DNA from: Acinetobacter sp. ANC 3929
Lineage (GTDB): Bacteria; Pseudomonadota; Gammaproteobacteria; Pseudomonadales; Moraxellaceae
DNA length: 64,000 nt
Direction: 5' to 3'
Assembly: GCF_000369405.1 (NCBI RefSeq)
Contig: NZ_KB850000.1
Coordinates: 806,001 to 870,000, forward strand
The notes under the pieces are model-generated. The model had not been told where the DNA came from, did no database searches, and saw only the letters and a list, made by a program, of their open reading frames with translations. Shown here piece after piece: positions 9,079 to 17,625 of this stretch (position 1 is its first letter; each line of letters begins with the position of its first letter). The translations under genes were made by a program, and so were the position numbers.

Positions 9079-9496
9079 GGAAAGCACATGAAGTTTAATT
9101 TTTCATTGGATACAGCAATCATTGTTACTTTAACAGCTATTTTCTTATTTGCTTTGGGACAAGCATACTTAGGGGGGTTACTACAGCCATTTTATGTTGA
9201 TCCTGTTGCATTGAATTTTAGTATCCAAGATAAAATTTACTGGGGGTTCATAAAAGGACAAGCACCTTTAATATACTTTTTTATTATCACTACCCTTTTC
9301 TATGTCTCAAGATATGTTTTTGTTACAGCAGAATTAGATCAAAAAATCGTTAGTTTTTTGAGAAGTAAAATTAATTTTAGACTTCCACATGAAGTTAAAC
9401 CACATAACATAAGTCTGACTGATGAAAGAGTGATGTGTGCTGAAAAAACAGGAGGTTTTAACTTGGTAAACTAAACACACTCATCAGGAGTTTACC

Positions 9497-9796
9497 ATGA
9501 GCAAGAAACACAAGACTTACACCACAGAATTTAAAGCTGAAGCCATCAAATTAATTGAAGCCAATCAAGGCAATGTCTCGGAAACAGCTAGACAACTTAG
9601 CATTTCAATGCAAACTCTTTCAAATTGGAATACCAAAGCAAAGGCTGGAACTTTAGCAGGTACAAAACAGTATTCACCTGATCTAAACGCTCTACTCGAA
9701 GAAAATAAAAAACTCAAACAACAGCTCAAAATAGCTGAAATGGAACGTGAATTTTTAAAAAAGGCAGCAGCGTACTTTGCCAAAGAAAGTCAGTAA
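9497..9796 (+). CDS. IS3-family OrfA (HTH, leucine zipper), copy 1
   Basis: The 99-residue OrfA has a helix-turn-helix (GNVSETARQLSISMQTLSNW) that binds the terminal repeats and a C-terminal leucine-zipper-like coiled coil (LLEENKKLKQQLKIAEMERE). The heptamer A AAA AAG at 9757-9763 is a classic -1 slippery site. Slipping there leads through into the orfB frame and would produce the OrfAB transposase. OrfA alone normally regulates transposition. Confidence 0.92.
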   Translation: MSKKHKTYTTEFKAEAIKLIEANQGNVSETARQLSISMQTLSNWNTKAKAGTLAGTKQYSPDLNALLEENKKLKQQLKIAEMEREFLKKAAAYFAKESQ

Positions 9797-9807
9797 GGTA
9801 CGCCTAT

Positions 9808-10662
9808 ATGAAACAAAAAAGATATTCTTTTCCAATTACCTTAATGGCTCGATTACTTCATGTTTCAGTTTCATGTTTTTATGATTGGCTCAAGAGAGGC
9901 GTGAGCAAAAGAACGATTCAACGAAATCAACAGACGATATTGGTGAAAATAGCCCATGAGGAGACAAGGCAGAGCTATGGTTATATTCGATTAACCAAAT
10001 ACTTACAAGCTCAGGGTATAAAAATGAGTATGTACGCTGTACGTCAGATAAAAGCGCTGAACCACCTGTATTGTAAGCGACACAAGCGTTTTAAAAGGAC
10101 TACGAATAGTGACCATAATCGAGCGATCTATGAAAACCTGCTGGAGCAACAATTCTCAATGACTAGACCAAATCAAGCATGGTCAAGTGATATTACGTAC
10201 ATATGGACTGTTGAAGGATGGCTGTATTTAGCAGCGGTAAAAGACCTTTACACGAAGCAAGTGGTTGGCTATAGCTTAAATGAGCGCATGACAACACAGC
10301 TTGTTTGTAATGCGCTAAATATGGCTATTCACAATCAAAAACCAACCAAAGAACTGATTGTGCATTCAGACAGAGGAAGTCAATATTGCAGCCATGAATA
10401 TCGAAATATACTTGAGCAATATGGTTTTCAAGGTTCAATGAGCAAGCGCGGAGACTGTTACGATAATGCACCGATTGAAAGCTTTTGGGGAATATTGAAA
10501 AATGAGTTAGTTCATCATTACAACTATCAAACTAGAGAAGAAGCCAAAGCAGATATTATAAAATACATTGAGTTATTTTATAATCATCGAAGAATTCAAA
10601 AGGGTTTGGGTTTTAAGACACCAAATCAAATGGCCGAAGACTTTTATAAGTTGGCTGCCTAG
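9808..10662 (+). CDS. IS3-family OrfB, DDE transposase domain, copy 1
   Basis: The 284-residue product has the HTH_21 region (SYGYIRLTKYLQ) and an rve integrase core: the first catalytic D in WSSDITYIWT, the second in VHSDRGSQY, and the E in DNAPIESFWGILKNE, followed by the YNHRRIQKGLGFKTPNQ signature. It is probably made mainly as an OrfAB fusion through the frameshift in orfA. No disabling change is visible. Confidence 0.93.
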   Translation: MKQKRYSFPITLMARLLHVSVSCFYDWLKRGVSKRTIQRNQQTILVKIAHEETRQSYGYIRLTKYLQAQGIKMSMYAVRQIKALNHLYCKRHKRFKRTTNSDHNRAIYENLLEQQFSMTRPNQAWSSDITYIWTVEGWLYLAAVKDLYTKQVVGYSLNERMTTQLVCNALNMAIHNQKPTKELIVHSDRGSQYCSHEYRNILEQYGFQGSMSKRGDCYDNAPIESFWGILKNELVHHYNYQTREEAKADIIKYIELFYNHRRIQKGLGFKTPNQMAEDFYKLAA

Positions 10663-10897
10663 AATCTCCCAAGGGAAAGTCTCCTGATAATTCAGCGTAT
10701 ATCAGAGATAGAAATTATTCAGTTTTTACTTTGACAACACTCATAATTTATACACTATTTGTTGGGGCGCTTTTTTCTCTTAGCCATATTGAACAAAAAG
10801 GCAAAGCAATTGGCCAAACAATACTTACTGATATGAAAATACAGCCCTTAGTAAGAATAACTGGTGCAGATACAGACCTAAAACAATATCGTATTTT

Positions 10898-11685
10898 GGT
10901 GGTGTTTCAAAAAGTATGCTGGCATTAAACGAATCCATTATTGATATAAAAGAACACTAAATCAAAGGCTTTGAAATGATTTTCAAGCTTTTTGGAGAAG
11001 TTGCAGCTTCTCCTAAAGCCTCGCCTGATTCGATGCCGTAATCGACAATTATTGCCTTCTATACCCACAGTGAAAAATTTACCAATCAACTGTTTGCATT
11101 CTTTAAAGGTCGTAACAAAGCTATCCCAATGGTCACTTGATATACATGTATAGCTTACACCTAACTGCTTCAATTTTAATTTAAGTCGTTTTGCAGTGGC
11201 TAAATCTCGGTTACCCCATACATAAGCAACAATTTCACCTGTTTCTCGATGATAGGCATAAATTAGCCATTGTTTATTTTGCTTATGACCAACAAAAGTC
11301 CAAAACTCATCTACTTCAAGGGTTTCATAATGACTTTGCTGTGCTCGAAGTTGATATTTTGATTGGCTAAGTGTCCGTAGAACTTTACCGATACTTACTC
11401 TTTCAATTTCTGCTATATCCCTGACACCACTGCCTCGCACCATGAGGTGTAATATTTTGGTTTTGATACCTGAGTGACAGCCTTGATAACTGAGAGCATG
11501 ATCACCAATAAATTGACGTCTGCATATTTTACATTGGTAATTTTGCTTACCATCTACTTTTGTGCCATTTTTCTTTATACTGTCACTTAGGCAGGCTGGA
11601 CACTTGATTTCTAGAGTTATTCGCATTTCTCTATTTTATCAAAATCCAACCTGCTTTTTTTCAGCATACTTTTTGAAACACCACC
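10898..11685 (-). mobile_element. IS1-family element (788 bp)
   Basis: The terminal inverted repeats GGTGGTGTTTCAAAAAGTAT and its complement (with CAGCATACTTTTTGAAACAC) define the ends. An 8-bp duplication CGTATTTT is at 10890-10897 and 11686-11693. One transposase ORF fills the element on the minus strand. It lies in the same disrupted membrane-protein gene as IS3 copy 1, 194 bp further on. Confidence 0.92.
10925..11626 (-). CDS. IS1-family transposase, single ORF
   Basis: The 233-residue protein has an N-terminal zinc ribbon (CPACLSDSIKKNG...CKICRRQF), an HTH region (GSGVRDIAEIERVSIGKVL), and the IS1 DDE core: VDEFWTFVG, a central SSDHWDSF and the basic RLRHRIRRGFRR region. Classic IS1 makes its transposase by frameshifting between insA and insB; here both parts are in one uninterrupted frame, as in the single-ORF subgroup of the family. 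Confidence 0.9.
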   Translation of the reverse strand: MRITLEIKCPACLSDSIKKNGTKVDGKQNYQCKICRRQFIGDHALSYQGCHSGIKTKILHLMVRGSGVRDIAEIERVSIGKVLRTLSQSKYQLRAQQSHYETLEVDEFWTFVGHKQNKQWLIYAYHRETGEIVAYVWGNRDLATAKRLKLKLKQLGVSYTCISSDHWDSFVTTFKECKQLIGKFFTVGIEGNNCRLRHRIRRGFRRSCNFSKKLENHFKAFDLVFFYINNGFV

Positions 11686-11833
11686 CGTATTTTATGTGGC
11701 TCTACTCTTTGTGCTGTGATAGATGAAGAGAAAAATGTCTCTTTAGTTGAGCCGAAAAATGTTGTGTATTTGAGTTCTAATTTTGCTGAAAAGCTCGAGA
11801 AAAAGAGCTGATAGGAACTACTGGAGAAATAAA

Positions 11834-12082
11834 ATGCTCTATCCATGTTTATGCTGTGGCTACTTAACCAGAGACGAACCATCAAACGGCGATTATATTA
11901 TCTGCTCTGTATGCTTCTGGGAGGATGATCCTGTACAAGCAGAAGACCATGATTGGTGTGGTGGTGCAAACATACCTTCGTTAAACCAAGCTCGTGAAAA
12001 CTTTAAAAAGTATGGGGCAATGGAAAAACGATTTGTTAAGGATGTGAGAAAGCCCAAGGATTATGATATTCCGAAGAATTAG
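11834..12082 (+). CDS. Cysteine-rich CPCC-type protein
   Basis: An 82-residue protein from ATG 11834, preceded by GGAGAAAT. It begins MLYPCLCCGYLTRDEP and continues CSVCFWEDDPVQ and DWCGGANIPSLNQARENF, the CxCCG...CxxCxWEDD...GGAN pattern of CPCC proteins, presumed zinc-binding. These small proteins are common near toxin or polymorphic-effector loci, often as putative immunity proteins; no partner toxin is visible here. It follows the disrupted membrane protein gene by 22 bp. Confidence 0.75.
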   Translation: MLYPCLCCGYLTRDEPSNGDYIICSVCFWEDDPVQAEDHDWCGGANIPSLNQARENFKKYGAMEKRFVKDVRKPKDYDIPKN

Positions 12083-12420
12083 ATTGTGTTTATCAGAGAT
12101 TTGGAAAGGAAATAGGAATTGGCCCCTGCTTTGCTCCTAATCGGAACTGGTCAATGAGCAGAATAAATTAAGCAAAAATCCCTTTAGATGGGATGAATTA
12201 CTGACTAAAGCATTAATTTAAAAAAGAGAATAGACCCTCAATAAAAGTTATTCCCAACAATCAAGAAAGTTATTTAGAGGTAATTTTTTGAGAGAAATAT
12301 AATTATTATAAATCTTAACTTATATGATCTTTTATTTTTCATATATTTATCTATCGAACAATTTTAAAATTCATAGTGTGATATACGCTGAATTATCAGG
12401 AGACTTTCCCTTGGGAGATT

Positions 12421-13275
12421 CTAGGCAGCCAACTTATAAAAGTCTTCGGCCATTTGATTTGGTGTCTTAAAACCCAAACCCTTTTGAATTCTTCGATGAT
12501 TATAAAATAACTCAATGTATTTTATAATATCTGCTTTGGCTTCTTCTCTAGTTTGATAGTTGTAATGATGAACTAACTCATTTTTCAATATTCCCCAAAA
12601 GCTTTCAATCGGTGCATTATCGTAACAGTCTCCGCGCTTGCTCATTGAACCTTGAAAACCATATTGCTCAAGTATATTTCGATATTCATGGCTGCAATAT
12701 TGACTTCCTCTGTCTGAATGCACAATCAGTTCTTTGGTTGGTTTTTGATTGTGAATAGCCATATTTAGCGCATTACAAACAAGCTGTGTTGTCATGCGCT
12801 CATTTAAGCTATAGCCAACCACTTGCTTCGTGTAAAGGTCTTTTACCGCTGCTAAATACAGCCATCCTTCAACAGTCCATATGTACGTAATATCACTTGA
12901 CCATGCTTGATTTGGTCTAGTCATTGAGAATTGTTGCTCCAGCAGGTTTTCATAGATCGCTCGATTATGGTCACTATTCGTAGTCCTTTTAAAACGCTTG
13001 TGTCGCTTACAATACAGGTGGTTCAGCGCTTTTATCTGACGTACAGCGTACATACTCATTTTTATACCCTGAGCTTGTAAGTATTTGGTTAATCGAATAT
13101 AACCATAGCTCTGCCTTGTCTCCTCATGGGCTATTTTCACCAATATCGTCTGTTGATTTCGTTGAATCGTTCTTTTGCTCACGCCTCTCTTGAGCCAATC
13201 ATAAAAACATGAAACTGAAACATGAAGTAATCGAGCCATTAAGGTAATTGGAAAAGAATATCTTTTTTGTTTCAT
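12421..13275 (-). CDS. IS3-family OrfB, copy 2
   Basis: The protein is residue-for-residue identical to the OrfB at 9808, with all three catalytic acidic residues. It is the only copy on the minus strand, so recombination between this copy and any other would invert the DNA between them. Confidence 0.92.
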   Translation of the reverse strand: MKQKRYSFPITLMARLLHVSVSCFYDWLKRGVSKRTIQRNQQTILVKIAHEETRQSYGYIRLTKYLQAQGIKMSMYAVRQIKALNHLYCKRHKRFKRTTNSDHNRAIYENLLEQQFSMTRPNQAWSSDITYIWTVEGWLYLAAVKDLYTKQVVGYSLNERMTTQLVCNALNMAIHNQKPTKELIVHSDRGSQYCSHEYRNILEQYGFQGSMSKRGDCYDNAPIESFWGILKNELVHHYNYQTREEAKADIIKYIELFYNHRRIQKGLGFKTPNQMAEDFYKLAA

Positions 13276-13286
13276 ATAGGCGTACC

Positions 13287-13586
13287 TTACTGACTTTCTT
13301 TGGCAAAGTACGCTGCTGCCTTTTTTAAAAATTCACGTTCCATTTCAGCTATTTTGAGCTGTTGTTTGAGTTTTTTATTTTCTTCGAGTAGAGCGTTTAG
13401 ATCAGGTGAATACTGTTTTGTACCTGCTAAAGTTCCAGCCTTTGCTTTGGTATTCCAATTTGAAAGAGTTTGCATTGAAATGCTAAGTTGTCTAGCTGTT
13501 TCCGAGACATTGCCTTGATTGGCTTCAATTAATTTGATGGCTTCAGCTTTAAATTCTGTGGTGTAAGTCTTGTGTTTCTTGCTCAT
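13287..13586 (-). CDS. IS3-family OrfA, copy 2
   Basis: The protein is identical to the OrfA at 9497, including the frameshift heptamer before its stop codon. An antisense 72-aa frame inside it is a shadow. Confidence 0.92.
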   Translation of the reverse strand: MSKKHKTYTTEFKAEAIKLIEANQGNVSETARQLSISMQTLSNWNTKAKAGTLAGTKQYSPDLNALLEENKKLKQQLKIAEMEREFLKKAAAYFAKESQ

Positions 13587-13745
13587 GGTAAACTCCTGAT
13601 GAGTGTGTTTAGTTTACCAAGTTAAAACCTCCTGTTTTTTCAGCACACATCAGTGTTTACATTTTATATAAACATATAAGATGAAATAAAAATATTTTTT
13701 TAGTATAAGATATATACCATTTGGTAAAATATAAGGTATAAATAA

Positions 13746-14153
13746 ATGACTTTAAAAAAAATTCTTTTTACAACTTGTTTAGTTTTTTCTGCAAGCTCTG
13801 TTTTTTCTGCGACAGTTCCTGCGGAAGCATTTAGCCGAGCTAACTGTAAATTCTTTGTTCCTGGTTTTGGCTATGGCTGGTATAACGAATCGATATCTTA
13901 TGATGCTTTAACTGGCCAACATAAAAACATGTATGCGAAAACAGATCAAAAAGCAACGAACGGAAATACTCGCACTGATAACTCGAGTAATCCTAGTGGC
14001 TACCGTGTACGCGCAGGTTTCGTAGATCCCACAGCAGATACAAGATTTTGGAATGTTTCAGGGACTCATTACGAAACTTTAGATAGTGGGCGTGCTGTTT
14101 CACAATATTCTTCTGCAAAAGACTGTAACGGAAAAATTGGACAATTCTTGTAG
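13746..14153 (+). CDS. Secreted hypothetical protein
   Basis: A 135-residue protein with a typical Sec signal peptide (KKILFTTCLVFSASSVFSA, cleavage after FSA or ATVPA). The mature part is small, rich in Gly, Tyr, Asn and Ser, with two cysteines that could form a disulfide. No family is recognised. It is followed 6 bp later by a membrane-anchored protein gene and, further on, by the PAAR gene on the same strand. The upstream region (13653-13745) is AT-rich and probably holds its promoter. Confidence 0.7.
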   Translation: MTLKKILFTTCLVFSASSVFSATVPAEAFSRANCKFFVPGFGYGWYNESISYDALTGQHKNMYAKTDQKATNGNTRTDNSSNPSGYRVRAGFVDPTADTRFWNVSGTHYETLDSGRAVSQYSSAKDCNGKIGQFL

Positions 14154-14159
14154 ATTATT

Positions 14160-14990
14160 ATGAATAAACAAAAAATCACTATAACTCTTGGATTAATAAT
14201 TTTCGTAATTATATGCATTGCTCTTTTTTTGAAATCTCAAAGCGTCACAGAAACAAAACGACTTGGGAATAATGAGTCGGCGGAAACAAGCATTTCAGAA
14301 AAACCTTTAGCATCAAATTTTGAGGAATTAAGCAATGAAAAGGCTATATCCAAAAGTAAAATTGAGGGTAGTTCTTCTGATGGATCTTCAATTTTAGCTT
14401 TTGATTCAGATTTGAAATCATTACGTGAAAAATATCCCGACGGAGTAATGTATACGAAATTAAGCGAATCAAAATTAAGTAAGGTCCAAAAAGAAGCACT
14501 TGCTAAGGATTTTGACAATTTAAATCGTTACGGCAGCTTTAGTGGGGGGAAAGTTACAAATGAATTCTCTCATTTAGATAAAAAACGAGCAGCCCTGAAG
14601 GAGGACAAGCCTTTAGACTTTAAACCCACGAATACTGATCTGCTAGTTAAAAATATGGAATTAACTGGAAAATGGTATTCAGGGGCTATTAATGATGGAA
14701 AATATAACTCCCTCTATCGCCTGTATGAGAGTCAGGATGGCAGAAAGTTTGAAATTACTGAAATGTATTTGAACCCAGACAATAGCTCAATTATTGAGGT
14801 GTTTGAAGAAAGTTTAAATTATAATGTCAATAATGTTCCAATGACCATCGAAACATTAAAGTCAGAAAATGGCAAAGAACTATATAACGTTCATTTCAAC
14901 CACAATAACAGGTACTACTCCATGTCTACTGAAAACTTTAATCGACAACAGGTAGAAAAAATTCTTGACTCTATTACCACAGCTCGATAA
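14160..14990 (+). CDS. Membrane-anchored hypothetical protein
   Basis: A 276-residue protein with one N-terminal transmembrane segment (ITLGLIIFVIICIALFL) and a largely hydrophilic periplasmic domain. The first part is Ser/Lys/Glu-rich and likely disordered; the C-terminal ~110 residues form a compact alpha/beta-looking domain (YSMSTENFNRQQVEKILDSI). It is co-oriented with the secreted protein upstream (6-bp gap) and followed by a terminator. The function is unknown. Confidence 0.7.
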   Translation: MNKQKITITLGLIIFVIICIALFLKSQSVTETKRLGNNESAETSISEKPLASNFEELSNEKAISKSKIEGSSSDGSSILAFDSDLKSLREKYPDGVMYTKLSESKLSKVQKEALAKDFDNLNRYGSFSGGKVTNEFSHLDKKRAALKEDKPLDFKPTNTDLLVKNMELTGKWYSGAINDGKYNSLYRLYESQDGRKFEITEMYLNPDNSSIIEVFEESLNYNVNNVPMTIETLKSENGKELYNVHFNHNNRYYSMSTENFNRQQVEKILDSITTAR

Positions 14991-15055
14991 TGGTTACTAA
15001 CTTTATAGGCACTTTAATTATATAAAATCTATAATTTGAGATGTTTATATGTATA

Positions 15056-15087
15056 GGGAAAGCCCTAATCAGAGGGCTTTCCTTATT
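15056..15087 (+). terminator. Rho-independent terminator
   Basis: The stem GGAAAGCCCT/AGGGCTTTCC is followed by TTATTT. It separates the 13746-14990 pair from the PAAR gene. Confidence 0.75.
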
Positions 15088-15199
15088 TCAATCCATGCAT
15101 CCACTTTTGCTGCACAACTATTAAAAAAACTAAACAGTATGTTCTGTATATGCACTGCTATCATCCCCTCACAAAAATTAAATAGAGGGTAATAGTGTT

Positions 15200-16039
15200 A
15201 TGGCGACACCTTATATTGTGGTCGGCTGCCCCACTACTGGCGGCGGACAAGTTATTTCAGGCAACAGCATGTTTCAGATTGAAGGTGTTCCAGTCGCTTG
15301 TGTCGGTGACAAAGCTACATGCCCAAAGCATAAGACGGTTGCTACAATCATTACCGGTGATCCTTACATGCAGATTTTTGGTAAATCAGCTGCAAGAGTT
15401 AATGATGCGTTATCTTGTGGTTGTAAGCTGCTACCTAAACAGAATCTAGTTGTTCAAGACAACGGTGGTGGATCAGCATCTTCTGCTGCTAAAGCATCAT
15501 CAGCCCCGTTGACACAACAACAGTCAACCAAAGACAGTTTTATTAAAGATGAGTACGAAAACTACTACATCGAGCAAAACACAACGAAGTATGTAAAATT
15601 CAAAAACGTCATCTTTCCTTATGATGAAGATAAGAAAAACCTTTGGGGATCGCTTAGCCAAGCTGTCTCAGGTGTATGTACATTCGTCCTCACCTACATT
15701 GTAAAAGGTCAAGAGCTTTTTGTTACGGTCTCTATGGTCTCTCCGACATTAAGTCGCGATGCTACAATTTTCCCTTACGCAACACTTGAGCTTATACATA
15801 ACAGTCAAAGCTTAGGAAAAACGCGCCTAGAGCAAGGAAAAGGCGTGTGGTCTACAGATAATGGTCAGCAGCCTGTAGGTCAGTGCAAGGTAACACTTCC
15901 TAAACCAGATCTGTCAACAATAGAAGCAACTCTAACTATGGGCTATAGCGCAAAATTTGATGGGGGCACAGTACGACCAAACCCTCCCCATACTCGCTTC
16001 TCCTTTATTCTAAATTCAGCAGCAAGAAGTAAATCATGA
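15200..16039 (+). CDS. PAAR-domain protein with C-terminal extension
   Basis: The first ~95 residues are a PAAR domain (VVGCPTTGGGQVISGNSMFQ, then VGDKATCPKHKTVATIITGD, ARVNDALSCGCKL), the cone-shaped tip of type VI secretion or phage spikes, with the usual His/Cys metal ligands. A Ser/Ala/Gln-rich linker follows, then ~150 residues of beta-rich unknown domain, which could be cargo or a fibre-like part rather than a known toxin. AGAGGG precedes the ATG at 15200. The next gene, a lipoprotein, overlaps its stop by 4 bp (ATGA), so the two are translationally coupled and probably functional partners. Confidence 0.8.
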   Translation: MATPYIVVGCPTTGGGQVISGNSMFQIEGVPVACVGDKATCPKHKTVATIITGDPYMQIFGKSAARVNDALSCGCKLLPKQNLVVQDNGGGSASSAAKASSAPLTQQQSTKDSFIKDEYENYYIEQNTTKYVKFKNVIFPYDEDKKNLWGSLSQAVSGVCTFVLTYIVKGQELFVTVSMVSPTLSRDATIFPYATLELIHNSQSLGKTRLEQGKGVWSTDNGQQPVGQCKVTLPKPDLSTIEATLTMGYSAKFDGGTVRPNPPHTRFSFILNSAARSKS

Positions 16040-16728
16040 ATAGAAGTTTAATCAGTACTTTTGTACTTATTTCTGTATTAGGGGTGACTGCTTGCAGTAA
16101 GGCATCAAACGAGCACACAGCCAATGTACAAGACAGCCCTCAAAGCGTCAAAACTGAGCTGTCAACGAGTGATAAAAAGATTCTAGATAAGTATGAATCT
16201 ATTACAAATGAAGTCGTGATCTCTGGTGATGATCAGGAGATAAAGGAAACCTTAGTCCCCCTGATTCCTGAAATTAAACAAGTTACAGCCAAAAAGCAAA
16301 GAGAAATGGCATTGATGAATATATACATGCTATCAAGCATGTATAAGGAAGCTTATGAGTTAAATGAGCAACAGATTCAGGAGAAACCATTGCCGCAAAG
16401 AACAATGTTTAGGTGCACGCTGTTAGAAAAGCTCAATGAATCCAAAGTGAAAATTCAACAATGTCATGAAGCATCTGCACAGCTTATACAAACAGAGTTA
16501 ACCAAGTCAGTTAACAAAAATGACCTACAGTATAAAGAAGTAGAATTTGTTTATTTAACTGAGATGTATAAAGCAGGACATGCTGACTATAAAGCCAAAT
16601 TACAGAATTTCATAGGCGAAACTAAAGATGTATCTTTAAGAGATAAGTATAAATCTTTATATGATTCTAACATCGAATCATTTTACGGCACCGATTCACC
16701 AGACTATGTACCTGAATCATTGAAGTAA
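16036..16728 (+). CDS. Lipoprotein coupled to PAAR protein
   Basis: A 230-residue protein with a lipoprotein signal ending VTAC (Cys about residue 20). The mature part is helical with repeat-like helix pairs (ALMNIYMLSSMYKEAYELNE), suggestive of a TPR-like solenoid, though no consensus repeat is certain. Its start overlaps the stop of the PAAR gene by four bases. If the PAAR protein is an effector, this could be a periplasmic immunity or adaptor protein; that is inference from coupling and localisation. Confidence 0.75.
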   Translation: MNRSLISTFVLISVLGVTACSKASNEHTANVQDSPQSVKTELSTSDKKILDKYESITNEVVISGDDQEIKETLVPLIPEIKQVTAKKQREMALMNIYMLSSMYKEAYELNEQQIQEKPLPQRTMFRCTLLEKLNESKVKIQQCHEASAQLIQTELTKSVNKNDLQYKEVEFVYLTEMYKAGHADYKAKLQNFIGETKDVSLRDKYKSLYDSNIESFYGTDSPDYVPESLK

Positions 16729-16742
16729 GATTACCAAAGTGT

Positions 16743-16776
16743 AAAAAAATGCCAATCGTAAAAATTGGCATTTTTT
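16743..16776 (+). terminator. Rho-independent terminator, likely bidirectional
   Basis: AAAAATGCCAAT and ATTGGCATTTTTT form a 12-bp stem with a 7-base loop and T/A runs on both sides. It lies between the convergent PAAR operon and the lysis genes, so it can serve both. Confidence 0.8.
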
Positions 16777-16877
16777 AATGAGTCTTATATTTTTCAATAA
16801 CTCAGGTTATGGGCAATTAACCATGATCTCAGCTGCAGATAAGTTGGCCATAAACTTTAGTTGGCACATAATGCAAA

Positions 16878-16985
16878 TCAAAGGGCTTTTACACATATGC
16901 CGACATGAATATTGTTGTTAATCGTATGTGCTGTACAACCAGGTAAAAGAACAAGAATGCAGGCGCTTATGATCAATGTAATCAC
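16878..16985 (-). CDS. Small lipoprotein, possible spanin component
   Basis: A 35-residue frame starting GTG at 16985, 20 bp after the endolysin stop. It reads MITLIISACILVLLPGCTAH, a short signal with lipobox LPGC, then a short polar tail. Position after the endolysin and the outer-membrane lipoprotein signal fit an Rz1-like o-spanin, which helps break the outer membrane at lysis. Another frame continues downstream with NLSAAEIMVNCP, so a frameshifted longer protein is possible. No partner i-spanin was seen. Confidence 0.45.
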   Translation of the reverse strand: MITLIISACILVLLPGCTAHTINNNIHVGICVKAL

Positions 16986-17005
16986 TGAGCGCCTGCAGTG
17001 ATAAA

Positions 17006-17560
17006 TTACTTTTTTAAGAACAACTCTCGTTCTGCTGCACGGCGACGAACCAAGCCTTTCATGACTTTACCACCGCCTCTATTCCATTTCGGAAATTCAT
17101 CAGCTGCAGCTTTATAATTGCCAGCATTCAGTAGTTTTACCAATGTAGATCCATTAAAAGCTTTTTCACCAATGTTGTAAGCCAAGCTCGCCAGCGCATC
17201 AAACTGATTTTGATTAATAACTACTTTGACAGCTTGATTTACTGCCGCCTCAAAACGCCGCAAATCATGTTGAAAAAAGGACACTGCTTGCGCTTTGGTA
17301 CAGCTATCGCCTCTTTTCACTTTAACGCCACTTGGATACACCGTGGTACCAAAGCCAATGGTCCAGACACCCACACCATCATCATAAGCTGTAAGTACCA
17401 GATCTTCGAAACTGGTGATTAAGTTGATACCCACTTGGCTGGTTTTCATTCCACCTGACTGGAACTCATCAAGAAGTTCATTAAATTGATCAACTTGCTT
17501 TTGGGTAATTTTGCCGCCTAGTAACTCACGGGCGGCATCAAAAAAGGCTTTACGATCCAT
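17006..17560 (-). CDS. Phage endolysin, GH24 lysozyme
   Basis: A 184-residue protein. After a helical N-terminal stretch, residues 43-184 match T4/P22-type lysozyme: INLITSFEDLVLTAYDDGVG with the catalytic Glu52, then VWTIGFGTT (the E/D/T triad region), NQFDALASLAYNIG and the C-terminal RRRAAERELF. It hydrolyses peptidoglycan glycan strands during lysis. There is no signal peptide or signal anchor, so export through the holin is expected. It lies downstream of the two-TM protein at 17626. Confidence 0.9.
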   Translation of the reverse strand: MDRKAFFDAARELLGGKITQKQVDQFNELLDEFQSGGMKTSQVGINLITSFEDLVLTAYDDGVGVWTIGFGTTVYPSGVKVKRGDSCTKAQAVSFFQHDLRRFEAAVNQAVKVVINQNQFDALASLAYNIGEKAFNGSTLVKLLNAGNYKAAADEFPKWNRGGGKVMKGLVRRRAAERELFLKK

Positions 17561-17580
17561 ATTGCTTTCCTCTAGGTAAT

Positions 17581-17604
17581 AAAAAACCGACCCTTAACGG
17601 TCGG
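17581..17604 (-). terminator. Rho-independent terminator
   Basis: The stem CCGACC/GGTCGG is followed on the minus strand by a T run. It lies between the holin-like gene and the endolysin gene. Confidence 0.7.
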
Positions 17605-17625
17605 CTTTGGTTTATGAATTTTGTA

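Larger units (their letters stand above)
9431..10704 (+). mobile_element. IS3-family element, copy 1 (1274 bp)
   Basis: The element begins TGATGTGTGCTG and ends CAGCGTATATCA; the imperfect terminal inverted repeats are TGATGTGTGCTGAA and TGATATACGCTGAA. A 3-bp target duplication GAG flanks it (9428-9430, 10705-10707). It carries orfA and orfB in the -1 relation typical of IS3. It is inserted in the membrane protein gene that starts at 9088. Confidence 0.92.
9088..11811 (+). pseudogene. Membrane protein gene interrupted by an IS3-family and an IS1-family element
   Basis: Three coding blocks, 9088-9430, 10708-10897 and 11694-11811, join in one frame when both insertions and one copy of each target duplication (GAG and CGTATTTT) are removed. 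They give a 216-residue protein ending EKLEKKS. The N-terminal part has two or three hydrophobic segments (AIIVTLTAIFLFALGQAYL, PLIYFFIITTLFYVS), and the middle block adds LTTLIIYTLFVGALFSL. No known domain is recognised. The exact in-frame fit shows that the gene was intact before the two insertions and that no sequence was lost at either site. Confidence 0.85.
12379..13652 (-). mobile_element. IS3-family element, copy 2 (inverted)
   Basis: This 1274-bp copy has ends identical to copy 1 but opposite orientation. The 3-bp target duplication is GTG (12376-12378 and 13653-13655). It sits between the CPCC gene and the gene at 13746; no coding frame is obviously broken. Confidence 0.92.

Noticed and set aside
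9565..9783. 72-aa antisense ORF repeated in every IS3 copy
   Set aside because: It is opposite to the well-conserved OrfA and only recurs because the element is repeated.
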